This document shows, piece after piece, positions 47,559 through 59,852 of a stretch of 64,000 nucleotides of DNA. Source of the DNA: Gaiellasilicea sp963763755 (GTDB lineage: Bacteria; Actinomycetota; Thermoleophilia; Gaiellales; Gaiellaceae). Every line of letters starts with the position of its first letter. Position 1 is the stretch's first letter. The translations under genes were made by a program, and so were the position numbers. The notes below the pieces were generated by a model, which saw only the letters and a program-made list of their open reading frames with translations, did no database searches and was not told the DNA's origin. The stretch covers positions 1 to 64,000 of the forward strand of contig CAVXQE010000013.1 of the NCBI GenBank assembly GCA_963763755.1, read 5' to 3'.

Positions 47559-49991
47559 CTAGTGCTGCCGGCTCTGCGGCGTAGGTGCCGGCGGGAGCGG
47601 CACGCCGCCCGGACCGGCCGCGAAGGTGAGCGGCGAGATCGCTTCCTGCTGGCCGACGCCGGGCTTGCTCCAGTCGCACACGCCGCCAGGGAACGCAGCG
47701 TTCAGGCGTGTCCACTGCGCGGCCGTGAAGGCAACCGGCACATAGTCGGACGGGTTCAGCGGCTTGAGCTGGCACGCCAGGATGTTCTCCTCGAGCGGAC
47801 CGCCGGCCACCTGGCGCGGGGAAGCGTGCTTCTGCAGGCGCGGGTCGGCGTCACACTGCGCCATGTCGGTGACCGGCGTGGTGAAGTTCGGGTCGCCCGT
47901 CAGGAAGCAGAAGTCGAGCGCCGCAGGGGGCTTGGCCGCGACGACTTGCGGGTGCGTGCGCACATCGTTGAGCGTCGCCTTGGGTGCCGTCGCCACCAAG
48001 TTGCTGAGCCACTCGTCCATGGTGAGGAACGACTTCACCGTCACGGCCGCCACCTGCGCCGCCGTCGCGGGCAGCAGGCCGGTGCCGTAGCGCCACATCA
48101 CCTGGTTGTCGTGATCGCCGTACGCGGCGTCGATGCGAGCACGCTCGGAGAACGAGCGCCAGATGTAGTGGATGCCCTGCTCGTCGAAGCCACGCGAGTC
48201 GATGATCGGCAGCTTGCCCAGGTTCGCGCCACTCGACACGATGCCCGAGCGGTACGCGATCGGCAGCGCCTGCGGGTCGGCGACGGCACGCGCCGCAGTG
48301 CGGTTGCCGTCGGCGTCGAAGCCGCCGATCTTCTCGTTCAGCGTCACGAACTCCTCGGCGGAGATCGCTCCGGACTGCAGCGCCTTCAGCCCGTACTGCA
48401 CGCCGACGTTGTCGAGCGTCGTGCGCGCACGCACGCTGCCCGGCGGGATGCCGGCGGTCGTGCCCCACACCGCCGTGGACAGGTCGGCGTCGCCGCAACG
48501 CGTGCCGTTCGGGTTGGTCACCGGGTCGTACACGAGCGCGGCCGGCAGCAGGCAGTTGTTGCGCGGCGCGCCCAACGGCGCCATGGCTCCCGTGTTCTGG
48601 TCGATCACGAGCGTGGGCACGTAGTTCCCCGGCTTGCCGTTGAAGCCGAACGAGTTGTTCCACGACTGGCAGCCCCGCTGATCGAGGTGGCCGTTGATCG
48701 CCGTCTTCTTCGCGTTGATCTGCGCCTGCGTGAGGCCGCCCTGCAGCGCCAGCCAGTCCGCACTCGCATAGAAGTTCACCAGCAGCACGCAGTCGGTGAC
48801 CTCGAGGCCGGTGGTGATCGAGTCGGGGTAGTCGCAGCTCGGCTGAATTCCGTCGAGCAGACCGGGGTAGATCGAGGCCACAGTGTTCTGCTGGATCGAC
48901 CCGCCCGAGCAGCCGTTGCCCATGACGAACCTGACCTCGCCGTAGGCGTCGACGATGTGCTCCTTCATCATCATCGTCGTCTCGGCCACGAGCGTGCGGT
49001 TGGAGTTGTAGAGCGAGTCGGTGAGGCTGTTGTCCACCACGATGAAGCCACGTGAGAGCGCCTGGTCGTCGGCCCAGTTCTGCTCGGTGCGGAACTGCAG
49101 GCGCGGCTGCCCGGTGGACGCGCCGAAGGTGTAGACCACCTTGCCGTTCCACTGCGCCTGCGGCGCGAGTGCCGTCCACGGCCTGGCAGGATCGAACAGC
49201 ACCGCGATGTCGTAAATGCCGCGGTTCATCGTGCCGCGCTCCACGCGCACGATGTACGGCACCGTCAAGCCGTTCGTCGTCGTCGTGGTGGCCAGGTCGG
49301 CGGGCGTGGTGCCTGGCGTGTAGGGCTTGAAGCAGTTGTTGGCCGGCGGCGCGGCGGGCGGGCTGGGATCGGGCAGCGCGGTCGAGCAGCCGGGTGTCGT
49401 CGTGCGATAGAACAGCTTGTACTCGGTGGCGATGTTGCACTGCGCGTCCAGCGCGAAGGTCGACAGGCCGCTGGCGTTGGACGCCGGCGTGTTGCCCGAG
49501 GCCGGCACCGGCGTCGGCGTGGCGCAGATCCAGGGCTGCGTCTGCGAGCCGAGCAGAATGGGGCCGCCGCGCACGTGGTTCGTGAGCGTGAGGCTCGCCC
49601 ACGGCCGGCCGTTGCCGTTGCCGTTGGCCTCCGCCACAAGGGTGTTCTCGCCGGGCGCCATGCCGGTCAACACGCCGCGCAGCATGCGGGTGTCCTCGTC
49701 GGCGACGAAGCGGTCGCCCACGTCGACGCCGTTGAGCGTGAGCGTCACCTTCTTCATCGGCACGGTCTTCGGCACCTGGACGTCGACCAGCGCGTCGCCG
49801 TCGCTCAGCAGGTCGGCACGGTTGGACAGCGTGCGGATCTCGAAATTGAACGGTGGGAGCTCTGCCTTGGTAGACGCCACCCTCGCGTCGGCGCCATCGG
49901 GCATTGCCCCAACTCCACCAGCGCCCCATCCGGCGACCGCCAGCAGCGCGATGCCGAGCGCACCGATCCGTATCCCGTGGGCCAGACTCAT
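47559..49991 (-). CDS. secreted DUF6351-like tannase/esterase-type protein
   Basis: Encodes 810 residues with an intact frame. ATG 49991 follows GGAGGGGAC. The signal peptide is RIGALGIALLAVAGWGAGGV. An N-terminal beta domain (FNFEIRTLSNRADLLSDGDA, TLTLNGVDVGDRF) precedes a large domain with the nucleophile-type turn VMGNGCSGGSIQQ, many Cys, and conserved GIHYIWRSFSERARIDAAYG. I recall this architecture as DUF6351 next to tannase/feruloyl-esterase families; the reaction is not established. Likely extracellular. Confidence 0.75.
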   Translation of the reverse strand: MSLAHGIRIGALGIALLAVAGWGAGGVGAMPDGADARVASTKAELPPFNFEIRTLSNRADLLSDGDALVDVQVPKTVPMKKVTLTLNGVDVGDRFVADEDTRMLRGVLTGMAPGENTLVAEANGNGNGRPWASLTLTNHVRGGPILLGSQTQPWICATPTPVPASGNTPASNASGLSTFALDAQCNIATEYKLFYRTTTPGCSTALPDPSPPAAPPANNCFKPYTPGTTPADLATTTTTNGLTVPYIVRVERGTMNRGIYDIAVLFDPARPWTALAPQAQWNGKVVYTFGASTGQPRLQFRTEQNWADDQALSRGFIVVDNSLTDSLYNSNRTLVAETTMMMKEHIVDAYGEVRFVMGNGCSGGSIQQNTVASIYPGLLDGIQPSCDYPDSITTGLEVTDCVLLVNFYASADWLALQGGLTQAQINAKKTAINGHLDQRGCQSWNNSFGFNGKPGNYVPTLVIDQNTGAMAPLGAPRNNCLLPAALVYDPVTNPNGTRCGDADLSTAVWGTTAGIPPGSVRARTTLDNVGVQYGLKALQSGAISAEEFVTLNEKIGGFDADGNRTAARAVADPQALPIAYRSGIVSSGANLGKLPIIDSRGFDEQGIHYIWRSFSERARIDAAYGDHDNQVMWRYGTGLLPATAAQVAAVTVKSFLTMDEWLSNLVATAPKATLNDVRTHPQVVAAKPPAALDFCFLTGDPNFTTPVTDMAQCDADPRLQKHASPRQVAGGPLEENILACQLKPLNPSDYVPVAFTAAQWTRLNAAFPGGVCDWSKPGVGQQEAISPLTFAAGPGGVPLPPAPTPQSRQH

Positions 49992-50132
49992 GATGTCCCC
50001 TCCATCTTGCGCCTCGTGGATTGGCAAATCGACTCGATGCAACGCACCGGCCGCGGTATCGGGAAGTAACCTAACGAGCGAGCCTGCATCGCACAACCAA
50101 GCGGGTCCCGCGATGAACGAGCAGCCGTGTCG

Positions 50133-53100
50133 CTACGTGCTCGCGATCGACGTTTCCGCATCCCTCGCGTACGACTCCATGCCGAGCTCGCGGTAGATCG
50201 CGAGCGCGGCTGCGAACAACTCGTCCGCCCGCTCCCGATCGTCCGGGCTGTTGCGGGCAACGAGCATCCGCGCGTGGTCGCTCAGGCTGTGGGCGAGCCA
50301 GGGACGGGCGCCGATCCGCTCGTTCATTCCCTGCGCGACCTCGAAGTGGGCTTCTGCCGCCTCCCAGCGCCGGAGCGTCGCGCCGAGGAGGCCGAGGTAG
50401 CGGGCGACCGCTCCGCGCGTCCCTTCCGGGTGGTCGGTGGCGGTGAGGTCGGCCCACGGCACGAGTAAGCCGTACAGCACTTCGGCGGAGGCCTCGTCCG
50501 CGAGCAGTGCGGACGTCTCCGCGAGTGCGCTCGTCGCGTAGAGCCACTCCTGGTCGAACGGTAGAGCCGAGAACTCATCGGCTGCGAGATCGTCGAGCAC
50601 TCGTTGTGCGTCCGCCCGGAGTCCGCCCTGTGCGTCCAGGAGCGCGAGGACGCAACGGAACAACGGGCGCGCGGGATGCGCACCAGCCAAGTCATGCACG
50701 GTCGACCGCGCCTCCTCGACCCGGCCGCGAAAGTCGCAGAGCGAGTACCACTGGAGACCGAAGACGGGGCCGGCCATCTCGGGGACGGCCGTCTCGCCCA
50801 GCGCGAAGGCTGCGGGGACGAGCTTTTCCGCATCGGCCAGCCTTCCCTCCGCGAGCGCCAGCATCGCCTCTGTCGCCCGAACCTGGAAGAACTCCACCGG
50901 CTGTTTGAGCTCCTCGGCGATCCTGCTCGCTGCCGCGAGATCCTCGCCGGCCTCGGCCATGTCCCCAACGAGGACGTGCGCCATGAAGCGATTCCAGTGC
51001 CCGGCCACGAGCCGCTCGCGGTCGCCAATCCGCATCGCCACGCCGCAGAGTTCGCTGCTGAGCGCGAGGAACTCCGAGATCGTGTCGGGAGCAATGATCG
51101 CGCCTACGCGCCCGTCGAGCGCGAACGCCAGCGCCGCGTCGTTTTCGGCCCGCCGCGCGAGCTCCACCGCCTCGGCGCTCAGACGGTCGCGGCGGTCGCG
51201 CGAGTGGTCGTCCCGCAGCGCTCCCGCGAGTCGCGCCAGTAGCCGCGCCCGAAGCTCGACGTCATCGCCGGCGAGCGCAGCGAGCCCTGTCTCGAGAAGC
51301 GGGACCAGCCGATCGGCGTCGCCGGCGCGAGCCCACGGCATCCGGCCGCCGTAACCTGCCGCTGCGCGAGCGAGGTGATGCCGGAGCGATGCCCGTTGCG
51401 CGATGCCCGCCGCCTCCAGGAACGCGTTCTTCGCCGCGAGACTGTCTCCCGCTGCGCTCTCCGCATCGCCAAGCGCGAGGAAGAGCTCGCAGCGCACGAC
51501 GTCGTTCGGCACGGTCAGCTCCAGAGCGTCGATCGCCAGCCGGTACAGCCGCGCCGACTCCTCGTAGGCGAGGAGCGCCCGAGCGTGATCACCGGCCCGC
51601 CGGGCATACGTCATCCCCCGCTCGAAGTCGCTGCCCGCGATCGAGTGGTGCGCGAGCTCCGCGAGGTGAGGTCCCGGCTCGTCGCCGTAGTACGCGTCGA
51701 GAGCCTCGACCGCGAGCCGGTGCAACCGGACGCGACGCGTGGTCGTCAGCCCGTCGTACAGCGAGTCGCGCATGAGGACGTGCGCGAAGCGGAAGCGTCC
51801 CGGGGCGCCGGGAACGTCGGACACGACCCGTGCCACCACCGCCTCGTCGAGTGTCTCGAGGAGCTGCTCCTCCGAGACGGCTGCGAACCGCGCGAGTGCG
51901 TGGAGCGCGAACTCGCGGCCGAGCACGGAGCAGAGCACGAGAATCCGCCGGCACTCCTCCGAGAGATGCCCAAGGCGGCGCAGGATCACGTCGCGGACGC
52001 TCGGCGGGATCGTGAGCCGCTCGGGCTCGATCCCCTCGAGCGCGAGCAGGCGAACCGTCTCGCCGAAGAAGAGTGGGTTGCCTTCGGTCTCCTCGTGCAG
52101 CGCGGCTGCCAGGTTCGGAGAGGCGAGCTCAGCCGCCGTCAGCTCGAGATACGCGGCGACGTCCTCTTCGGTGACCCCACGGAGGGTCATGCGTGAAGTC
52201 ACCGGCTCGCGGGCGACCTCGGCGAGCATCGCGGTCAACGCCGGCTCTGGAACAGGGTCGGCGTCCCGAAAGGCTCCGACGATCAGGATTCGACTGTCGG
52301 AAAGCTGACGCGCGACGAACTGCAACAGCAGGAGGGATGGCGTGTCGGCGGCATGGAGGTCGTCGAGCACGAGCACGATCGGCCTGCTCTCGGACGCGTT
52401 GTGCAGGAACCGCGCAGTGGCGTCGAACAGGCGGAAGCGCGCCCCTTCGGAGTCCACGGACGCCGGCTCTGGCAACCCGGGAAGCAGCTCTCGCAGCTCG
52501 GGCAGGATCTGCGCCAGCTCACCTGCGCCGTCGCCGAGCTGAGCCTTCAACGCCGAAGGCTCATGCGCACTCACGAAGCCGCGCAGCGACTGAACCCAGG
52601 GCCAGTACGCGGGAGCCCCGCCCGCCTCCCAGCAGCGGCCGACGAGCGTCCGGGCGCCGCGCACGCGCGCGTGGTGGACGACCTCGGCCGCCAGGCGGCT
52701 CTTGCCGATACCCGGCTCGCCGGCGAGCAAGAAGAGGCGACCGCGGCCGGCGAACGCATCCGCGAGACCTGCGAGCAGCTGGTCGAGCTGGCGCCGGCGG
52801 CCGACGAAAGCGCCTCTGGCCTCCAGCACATCCGCGGCCATGTCGGTGCGCTCGACCGGCGTCACCGCTTCGAGAGACCGATCCTGCCGCAGGATCGCCG
52901 TCTCGAGCTCGCGCAAACGCCGTCCCGGCTCGATGCCGAGCTCGTCGACGAGAACGCGCCGCGCGTCCTGATATGACGCCAATGCGTCGGCCTGGCGACC
53001 ACAGCGGTAGAGAGCCAGCATCAGCTGGCTCCGAAGGCGCTCACGAAGTGGGTTGTGGGCGACGAGCCGCTCGAGCTCGGGGATCATCTCGGCTTCTCGG

Positions 53101-53594
53101 CCGAGCGCGAGCTCCTCGTCGGCGAGCTCCTCGGCCGTCGCGAGCCGCAGTTCTTCCAGCCGTCCAGTCTCCGCCTGGGCGAACGCGGCCTCGCGGACGT
53201 CTGCGAGCGCGGGACCGCGCCACAGCGCAAGCGCCTCACGCAGCTTCGGCGCAGCATCGGCAGGCGCGGCTTCCCGTGCTTCGGCGATCAGGCGCTCGAC
53301 GCGGAGAAGGTCGAGCTCGTCGGGCTCCACGACGAGCTCGTAGCCGCCGGCGAGCGTTCGGATCTGCTCGCGTCCGAGCACACGACGAATTTGCGACACG
53401 TACACCTGCAACGCCTTGGGTGCCGTCTGAGGCGGCCGCTCCCCCCACAGCCCGTCGACGAGCACCGACTGCGGAACCGGCTCGTTGGCGTGCAGGAGCA
53501 GCAGTGCGAGCAACGCGCGGTGCTTGGGCCCCCCTAGGGAGAGCGGAACACCGTCCTGAAGGACTTCAAGCGGACCGAGGATCCGGAACTCCAT
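50133..53594 (-). CDS. AfsR/SARP-like regulator with BTAD, AAA ATPase and TPR-like region
   Basis: Encodes 1,153 residues, frame intact. ATG 53594 (EFRILGPLEVLQDGVPLSLG) starts an OmpR-type winged helix (1-95; KALQVYVSQIRRVLG). The BTAD region follows (about 100-245; ALYRCGRQADALASYQDARR), then an ATPase with Walker A LLAGEPGIGKSRLAAEVV and Walker B PIVLVLDDLHAADTPSLLLL. The C-terminal 600 residues are helical repeats of TPR type (AGDHARALLAYEESARLYRL). Such proteins usually activate a neighbouring operon. A 12-bp direct repeat lies just upstream, so autoregulation and control of the divergent gene are likely. Confidence 0.9.
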   Translation of the reverse strand: MEFRILGPLEVLQDGVPLSLGGPKHRALLALLLLHANEPVPQSVLVDGLWGERPPQTAPKALQVYVSQIRRVLGREQIRTLAGGYELVVEPDELDLLRVERLIAEAREAAPADAAPKLREALALWRGPALADVREAAFAQAETGRLEELRLATAEELADEELALGREAEMIPELERLVAHNPLRERLRSQLMLALYRCGRQADALASYQDARRVLVDELGIEPGRRLRELETAILRQDRSLEAVTPVERTDMAADVLEARGAFVGRRRQLDQLLAGLADAFAGRGRLFLLAGEPGIGKSRLAAEVVHHARVRGARTLVGRCWEAGGAPAYWPWVQSLRGFVSAHEPSALKAQLGDGAGELAQILPELRELLPGLPEPASVDSEGARFRLFDATARFLHNASESRPIVLVLDDLHAADTPSLLLLQFVARQLSDSRILIVGAFRDADPVPEPALTAMLAEVAREPVTSRMTLRGVTEEDVAAYLELTAAELASPNLAAALHEETEGNPLFFGETVRLLALEGIEPERLTIPPSVRDVILRRLGHLSEECRRILVLCSVLGREFALHALARFAAVSEEQLLETLDEAVVARVVSDVPGAPGRFRFAHVLMRDSLYDGLTTTRRVRLHRLAVEALDAYYGDEPGPHLAELAHHSIAGSDFERGMTYARRAGDHARALLAYEESARLYRLAIDALELTVPNDVVRCELFLALGDAESAAGDSLAAKNAFLEAAGIAQRASLRHHLARAAAGYGGRMPWARAGDADRLVPLLETGLAALAGDDVELRARLLARLAGALRDDHSRDRRDRLSAEAVELARRAENDAALAFALDGRVGAIIAPDTISEFLALSSELCGVAMRIGDRERLVAGHWNRFMAHVLVGDMAEAGEDLAAASRIAEELKQPVEFFQVRATEAMLALAEGRLADAEKLVPAAFALGETAVPEMAGPVFGLQWYSLCDFRGRVEEARSTVHDLAGAHPARPLFRCVLALLDAQGGLRADAQRVLDDLAADEFSALPFDQEWLYATSALAETSALLADEASAEVLYGLLVPWADLTATDHPEGTRGAVARYLGLLGATLRRWEAAEAHFEVAQGMNERIGARPWLAHSLSDHARMLVARNSPDDRERADELFAAALAIYRELGMESYARDAETSIAST

Positions 53595-53612
53595 CCCAGC
53601 CGACGCTACACC

Positions 53613-53647
53613 GTCCTTTACCGAATGTCGCGCCGGTCCTTTACCGA
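53613..53647. promoter_or_regulatory. direct repeat GTCCTTTACCGA between the AfsR-like gene and its divergent neighbour
   Basis: The 12-mer GTCCTTTACCGA occurs at 53613-53624 and 53636-53647, 23 bp apart, 19 bases upstream of the regulator ATG. SARP-type regulators bind direct repeats in or near the -35. Likely binding site. Confidence 0.6.
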
Positions 53648-53708
53648 CCTGCCGGAACCTGCTCCAGACGGCTTGCACCAGGCGGCCGCGGCAGACCAGG
53701 AGGAGCCA

Positions 53709-54230
53709 ATGTTCTCTCGCCCATTCGTTCGCGTCATCCTCACCGCCGCTCTCGCGGCGATCCTGCTCGTGCCGGCCGCGCAGGCCGACGGCTGGGGCAG
53801 GGACAATGCGGCGCAGCTGGATCCGGCGATCGCGGCCGCGGTCCAGGACCGCGCGAGCGCCGTCGTTCAGCCGTCAGCTGCTCTTCCAGTCAGAGCTCAC
53901 GCTGTCCTGGCGGTGCGTCCCGACGACCGGGCCGGACTCCGCGGCGCCGGCACCACCCCCTCGACTCCTGTCGCCCTCTCCGACGCCGTCGAGCGGGCCG
54001 TCCTCCGGCACAACGGGTCAACCGCGGTTCGGCCAGACGACCGTGCCGGCCCCCGCGGCGCGGGCACCCGAGTCGCCGACAACGCACCGATCACAACGGC
54101 CGCGTCTGCAGGTTTCCACTGGGCCGACGCCGGCTTCGGCGCCGCGGCGACGCTCGCGTTGATCCTCGTCCTTGCCGGCCTCGCGCTGGCGCGCGCAAAG
54201 CACCACCGCAGTCACCCGATCCTCAACTGA
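53709..54230 (+). CDS. surface protein with repeated RPDDRAG motif and C-terminal span
   Basis: Encodes 173 residues. AGGAGCCA precedes ATG 53709. The signal peptide is VRVILTAALAAILLVPAAQA. The mature part contains VRPDDRAGLRGAG and VRPDDRAGPRGAG, about 45 residues apart, and ends with a membrane span (FGAAATLALILVLAGLALA) and a short basic tail. The motif is one I recall in actinobacterial small membrane proteins. It is divergent from the AfsR-like regulator and shares the direct repeat. Confidence 0.7.
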   Translation: MFSRPFVRVILTAALAAILLVPAAQADGWGRDNAAQLDPAIAAAVQDRASAVVQPSAALPVRAHAVLAVRPDDRAGLRGAGTTPSTPVALSDAVERAVLRHNGSTAVRPDDRAGPRGAGTRVADNAPITTAASAGFHWADAGFGAAATLALILVLAGLALARAKHHRSHPILN

Positions 54231-54239
54231 CGGTTCCCC

Positions 54240-54430
54240 GAGCGAATCCGAGGCGGCCGTCCTCGCTTGAGAATCGCCCCGACGTGGTGGACGCCGACCA
54301 GCACGGCGTCCTCCACACTGGACCCGCTCCATCACCGCCCGCGAGCCTGCGTTCACGGCGAGGGTCTGGGCGATGACTCTGTCGAGTCCGATGTCGTCGA
54401 AGCCGTAGCGCACAGAGTCCGCCGGGGCAT
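54240..54430 (-). pseudogene. GNAT acetyltransferase remnant
   Basis: A short stretch on the minus strand reads VRYGFDDIGLDRVIAQTLAV then NAGSRAVMERV, which matches the C-terminal third of RimJ-like GNAT acetyltransferases. No N-terminal acetyltransferase segment is found upstream and no frame continues downstream into a normal ending. I read it as a degraded fragment. Confidence 0.6.
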
Positions 54431-54488
54431 CGGTCCGATCATGTACCCGCAGGAAGCCGGACGAACGGCGGTTCAGCTAACCGCTTCT

Positions 54489-55347
54489 TCACGAGCGCTG
54501 CCCACTATCGCCGGTGTGCGCGACGATGGCGTGAGCGGTCGCCTCCCAGTCGGCTCGCTCGACTCCGTGTCCGGCTCCCTGGAGCGTGAGCAGCCGTGCG
54601 CCGGGGATCTCCCGGGCCAGCGCCTCTCCGTGCTCGAGCGGGAACATCGGATCCGCGGTGCCGTGGATCACCAGCGTGGAGACAGCGATCGAGTCCAGCG
54701 ACCGGCGCGAGACCTCGCCTTCCGCGGCCAGGCCGTGATTCTCGGCGGCGGCGATGTCGTGCGCGCGCTCGACGTCGCGGCGGACCAAGCTCGTCTATCC
54801 CAGCCTCGTCGAACGGGCGCGCATCTCCTGCGAGCACGCGCGCGTAGTCCACCAGGTACTCGACCACCGATCTCTCGTCCGACCAGTCCACGGTCGCGCT
54901 CGTCACGAATCGCCGGTAGTCCTCCTTGGCCGGCGGGAGCCCACGTTCCCCCGGCGTCGCCGGCGACGTGCTGATGAGGACGAGCGAGAGGACGCGATCG
55001 GGGTAGTCGAGTGCGAGCAGCTGCGCGAACGCACCACCGGCCGAGACGCCGACAACGTGCGCAGCCGGGATCCCGTATGCGTCGAGGACGCCGACCGCGT
55101 CGGCGATCAGGTCGGTGCCGGTGTATTCCGGGCGCCCCGGCTCATAGGTGACCGATCGGCCGGTGTCCCGGTGGTCGTAGCGGATCACGAAGCGCCCTCC
55201 CTCGGCCAGCAGCCTGCAGAAGCCCTCCTCCCACCAGAGCATCGATGCGCCGATGCCCATGATCAGGAGGATGGGCGGATCGGCGGGGCGGCCGAAAGAC
55301 TCCGTACAGAGCTCGACGCCGTTTGCTTCGATCATGCGCTCGGCCAC
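54489..55347 (-). CDS. alpha/beta hydrolase, one apparent frameshift
   Basis: Encodes about 285 residues. GTG 55347 overlaps the previous stop (TAGTG); ATG 55335 (IEANGVELCTESFG) is an alternative. The oxyanion region is PPILLIMGIGASMLWWEEGF, the nucleophile is VVGVSAGGAFAQLLA, the acid is likely in VIHGTADPMFPLEHG and the catalytic His in LQGAGHGVE. A shift near 54790 joins the two frames. It resembles haloperoxidase/esterase-type hydrolases; substrate unknown. Confidence 0.85.
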
Positions 55348-55947
55348 TAGCGCCCGACCCGGTAATGCATGTGGGTGACACCGCCCTCCCCCTCGAGGAT
55401 CCGCGTGCGCTCTAGCTCGATCTGTTCGGGGGCAAGGCCCTCGAACAGACGTCGCCCCTGGCCGAAGAGCACCGGGATGACGTGGAGCTCGAGCTCGTCG
55501 AGAACGCCGGCGGCGAGCGCGAGCTGTGCGGTGGCGGCGCCGTGGACCAACACGTTCTTGTCGCCCGCCGCCGTCCTTGGCCTGAGTCATCGCGCTCGTC
55601 ACGTCATCCACGTACGTGACCAGCGGCCACTCGCTCACGTCGATGCCGGGCTCGTGGCGGCTGAAGACCCAGATCGGCACGCCGTCGTGATGGTCGCCGC
55701 CCCAGCCGCCGGCAGGCTCGAAGGTCCGCCGGCCGGCGACGACCGCGCCGGTGGACATGAACTCTTCGACGACCTGGCCGTTGACACCGCCCAACCGGCG
55801 GACGGTCTCGAGGTCGACGTCGCCGCCCGGGAAGACCCACTCGTGCAGACGGTGCCCACCGTCGCCGAGCCCGTTGCCCGGCCCCTCATTCGGCCCGGCG
55901 ATGAATCCGTCGAGCGACATGGACATGTAGAGCACGGTTGCCGACAC
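55347..55947 (-). CDS. RibD/DHFR-fold reductase, first paralogue, one apparent frameshift
   Basis: Encodes about 200 residues. GTG 55947 follows AAAGGAGG. YMSMSLDGFIAGPNEGPGNG opens the NADPH-binding fold, then VVAGRRTFEPAGGWGG. After a shift near 55565 the frame continues NVLVHGAATAQLALAAGVLD and IPVLFGQGRRLFEGL to the stop. The RibD C-terminal family reduces pyrimidine or pterin-like substrates; actual substrate unknown. It is coupled to the hydrolase. Confidence 0.82.
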
Positions 55948-56027
55948 GGTGCCTCCTTTCTCAGGGTCGTTCGATTGTTCTGCCATTCAGACCGGCATGC
56001 GGTCCACAACTCATCGCGTTCGGCGAA

Positions 56028-56062
56028 AGGCCCGCAAACGCCTGCCTTTCGCACGCGGGCCT
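56028..56062 (-). terminator. hairpin after the UvrA2-like gene
   Basis: AGGCCCGC/GCGGGCCT (8 bp) follows the uvrA2-like stop by four bases and is trailed by TTTCG. An overlapping alternative stem GCGAAAGGC/GCCTTTCGC at 56023-56052 is mutually exclusive with it. Confidence 0.45.
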
Positions 56063-56065
56063 CGG

Positions 56066-58457
<2,392 letters not shown>

Positions 58458-58469
58458 AGCCCTGAGAAC

Positions 58470-59075
58470 CTACTCGGCCAGATGGGCCTTCGCGTCCTCG
58501 TAGGTCGCGTCGCCGGTCGACTCGGCCGGCCCGTAGACGAGGTACAGGACGCCGGTCTTGAACGTCTCGGACGAGATCAGCCTCAGGGGGATCGGGGTCT
58601 CCCCCTCGTCGAAGAGCCGTAGGCCCTTGCGAATGGCGATCGGGTGCACGAACAGGTGCAGCTCGTCCAGAAGGCCGGCGGCCAGGAGCTGGCGGACGAC
58701 CGAGATCGAGCCGCTCAGCCCGATGTCGCCCCCCGGCTCGTTCTTCAAAGCGGTCACGGCCTCGACGAGGTCGCCCTCGAGCTGTTCGGAGTTTCGCCAG
58801 GTGAACTCGAGCTTCTGGTTCGACACGACGATCTTGCGGTTGTCGCCGAGGGTCTTGGCCAGGCCGGCGTCCTCCTCGCCGGCCAGCTCACGCTCCGGCC
58901 ACGCCCCTGCGAAGCTGTCGTACGTCTTGCGGCCGAAGAGAACGGTGTCGGCGGCGCCCAGGCTCGCCGTGACGGCCGCGCCCATCTCCTCGTTGAAGTA
59001 CGGGAAATGCCACTCGGCGGGCTCTTCCACCACGCCGTCGAGCGAGATGAACACGCCTGCGGTGATCTTCCTCAT
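58470..59075 (-). CDS. RibD/DHFR-fold reductase, second paralogue
   Basis: Encodes 201 residues with an intact frame. The start RKITAGVFISLDGVVEEPAE, TVLFGRKTYDSFAGAWPE and DIGLSGSISVVRQLLAAGLL are typical of the dihydrofolate reductase-like family. It lies 12 bases upstream of the uvrA2-like gene and is probably co-transcribed with it. It is more distant from the other two paralogues than they are from each other. Confidence 0.88.
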   Translation of the reverse strand: MRKITAGVFISLDGVVEEPAEWHFPYFNEEMGAAVTASLGAADTVLFGRKTYDSFAGAWPERELAGEEDAGLAKTLGDNRKIVVSNQKLEFTWRNSEQLEGDLVEAVTALKNEPGGDIGLSGSISVVRQLLAAGLLDELHLFVHPIAIRKGLRLFDEGETPIPLRLISSETFKTGVLYLVYGPAESTGDATYEDAKAHLAE

Positions 59076-59198
59076 GGTTTCTCCTCCACGGAATCGTCGG
59101 TGTCATCCATCAGACTGCGCCGGCAGACAGAAATCATCGGGTCGCCAGACAAGCGTCCTACCCTGCAACAGGCGGTCCGGAAGAAAGGAGACTGCCGA

Positions 59199-59798
59199 AT
59201 GACCAAAGTCGTTGCAGCGATCACGACCTCGGTCGACGGGTACATCACGGGGCCGGACGACGGCCCGGGCAAGGGGCTCGGAGAAGGCGGCGAGCGACTG
59301 CACTACTGGGTGTTCGGCGGCCCGTGGACCTACGACAGCGGCCCGAAGGGCGAACCGACCGGCGAGGACGCGGCCTGGCTGGCGGAGGCGATCACGACAG
59401 TCGGCGCGGTCGTCGGCGGACGTTGGACGTACGAGGCGGCCGGGCACTGGGGCGACGAGAACCCCTGGGGGCTGCCGTTCTTCATCGTCACGCACCGGCC
59501 GGAAGAAGAGCCAGAAGGCGGCGCCTTCACGTTCGTGTCCGGGGTGCAAGAGGCGATCGAGCGAGCAGTGGAAGCCGCGGGCGACAAGGACGTCAACGTC
59601 ATGGGAGGAGCCGACGTCATCCGCCAGGCGCTCGAGGCGGGTCTCGTGGACCAGCTCACGATCGTCATCGCGCCGATCGTCCTGGGCGGTGGAAAGCGCC
59701 TCTTCGAGGGGTTCTCGCGCTCGCTCGACCTCGAGCACCTCGGCGTGCGCCAGTCGCCGCTCGCGACGTTCATCGACTACCGCGTGAAGGGGCCGTGA
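59199..59798 (+). CDS. RibD/DHFR-fold reductase, third paralogue
   Basis: Encodes 199 residues. AAAGGAG precedes ATG 59199. SVDGYITGPDDGPGKGLGEG and ERLHYWVF closely match the first paralogue (GPNEGPGNGLGDG, RLHEWVF). NVMGGADVIRQALEAGLVDQ and IVLGGGKRLFEGFSRS complete the fold. It is divergent from the second paralogue, with a 123-base shared upstream region. Confidence 0.88.
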   Translation: MTKVVAAITTSVDGYITGPDDGPGKGLGEGGERLHYWVFGGPWTYDSGPKGEPTGEDAAWLAEAITTVGAVVGGRWTYEAAGHWGDENPWGLPFFIVTHRPEEEPEGGAFTFVSGVQEAIERAVEAAGDKDVNVMGGADVIRQALEAGLVDQLTIVIAPIVLGGGKRLFEGFSRSLDLEHLGVRQSPLATFIDYRVKGP

Positions 59799-59852
59799 CG
59801 GACTACGTGCTCGCGACCTGTCCGCCTGTCGCCCGGTTCCCACAAAAGAGAC

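Noticed and set aside
58644..59198. N-terminal extension of the third reductase back to 58644
   Set aside because: That part is antisense to the second paralogue; the ATG at 59199 has a good ribosome-binding site and matches the family start.
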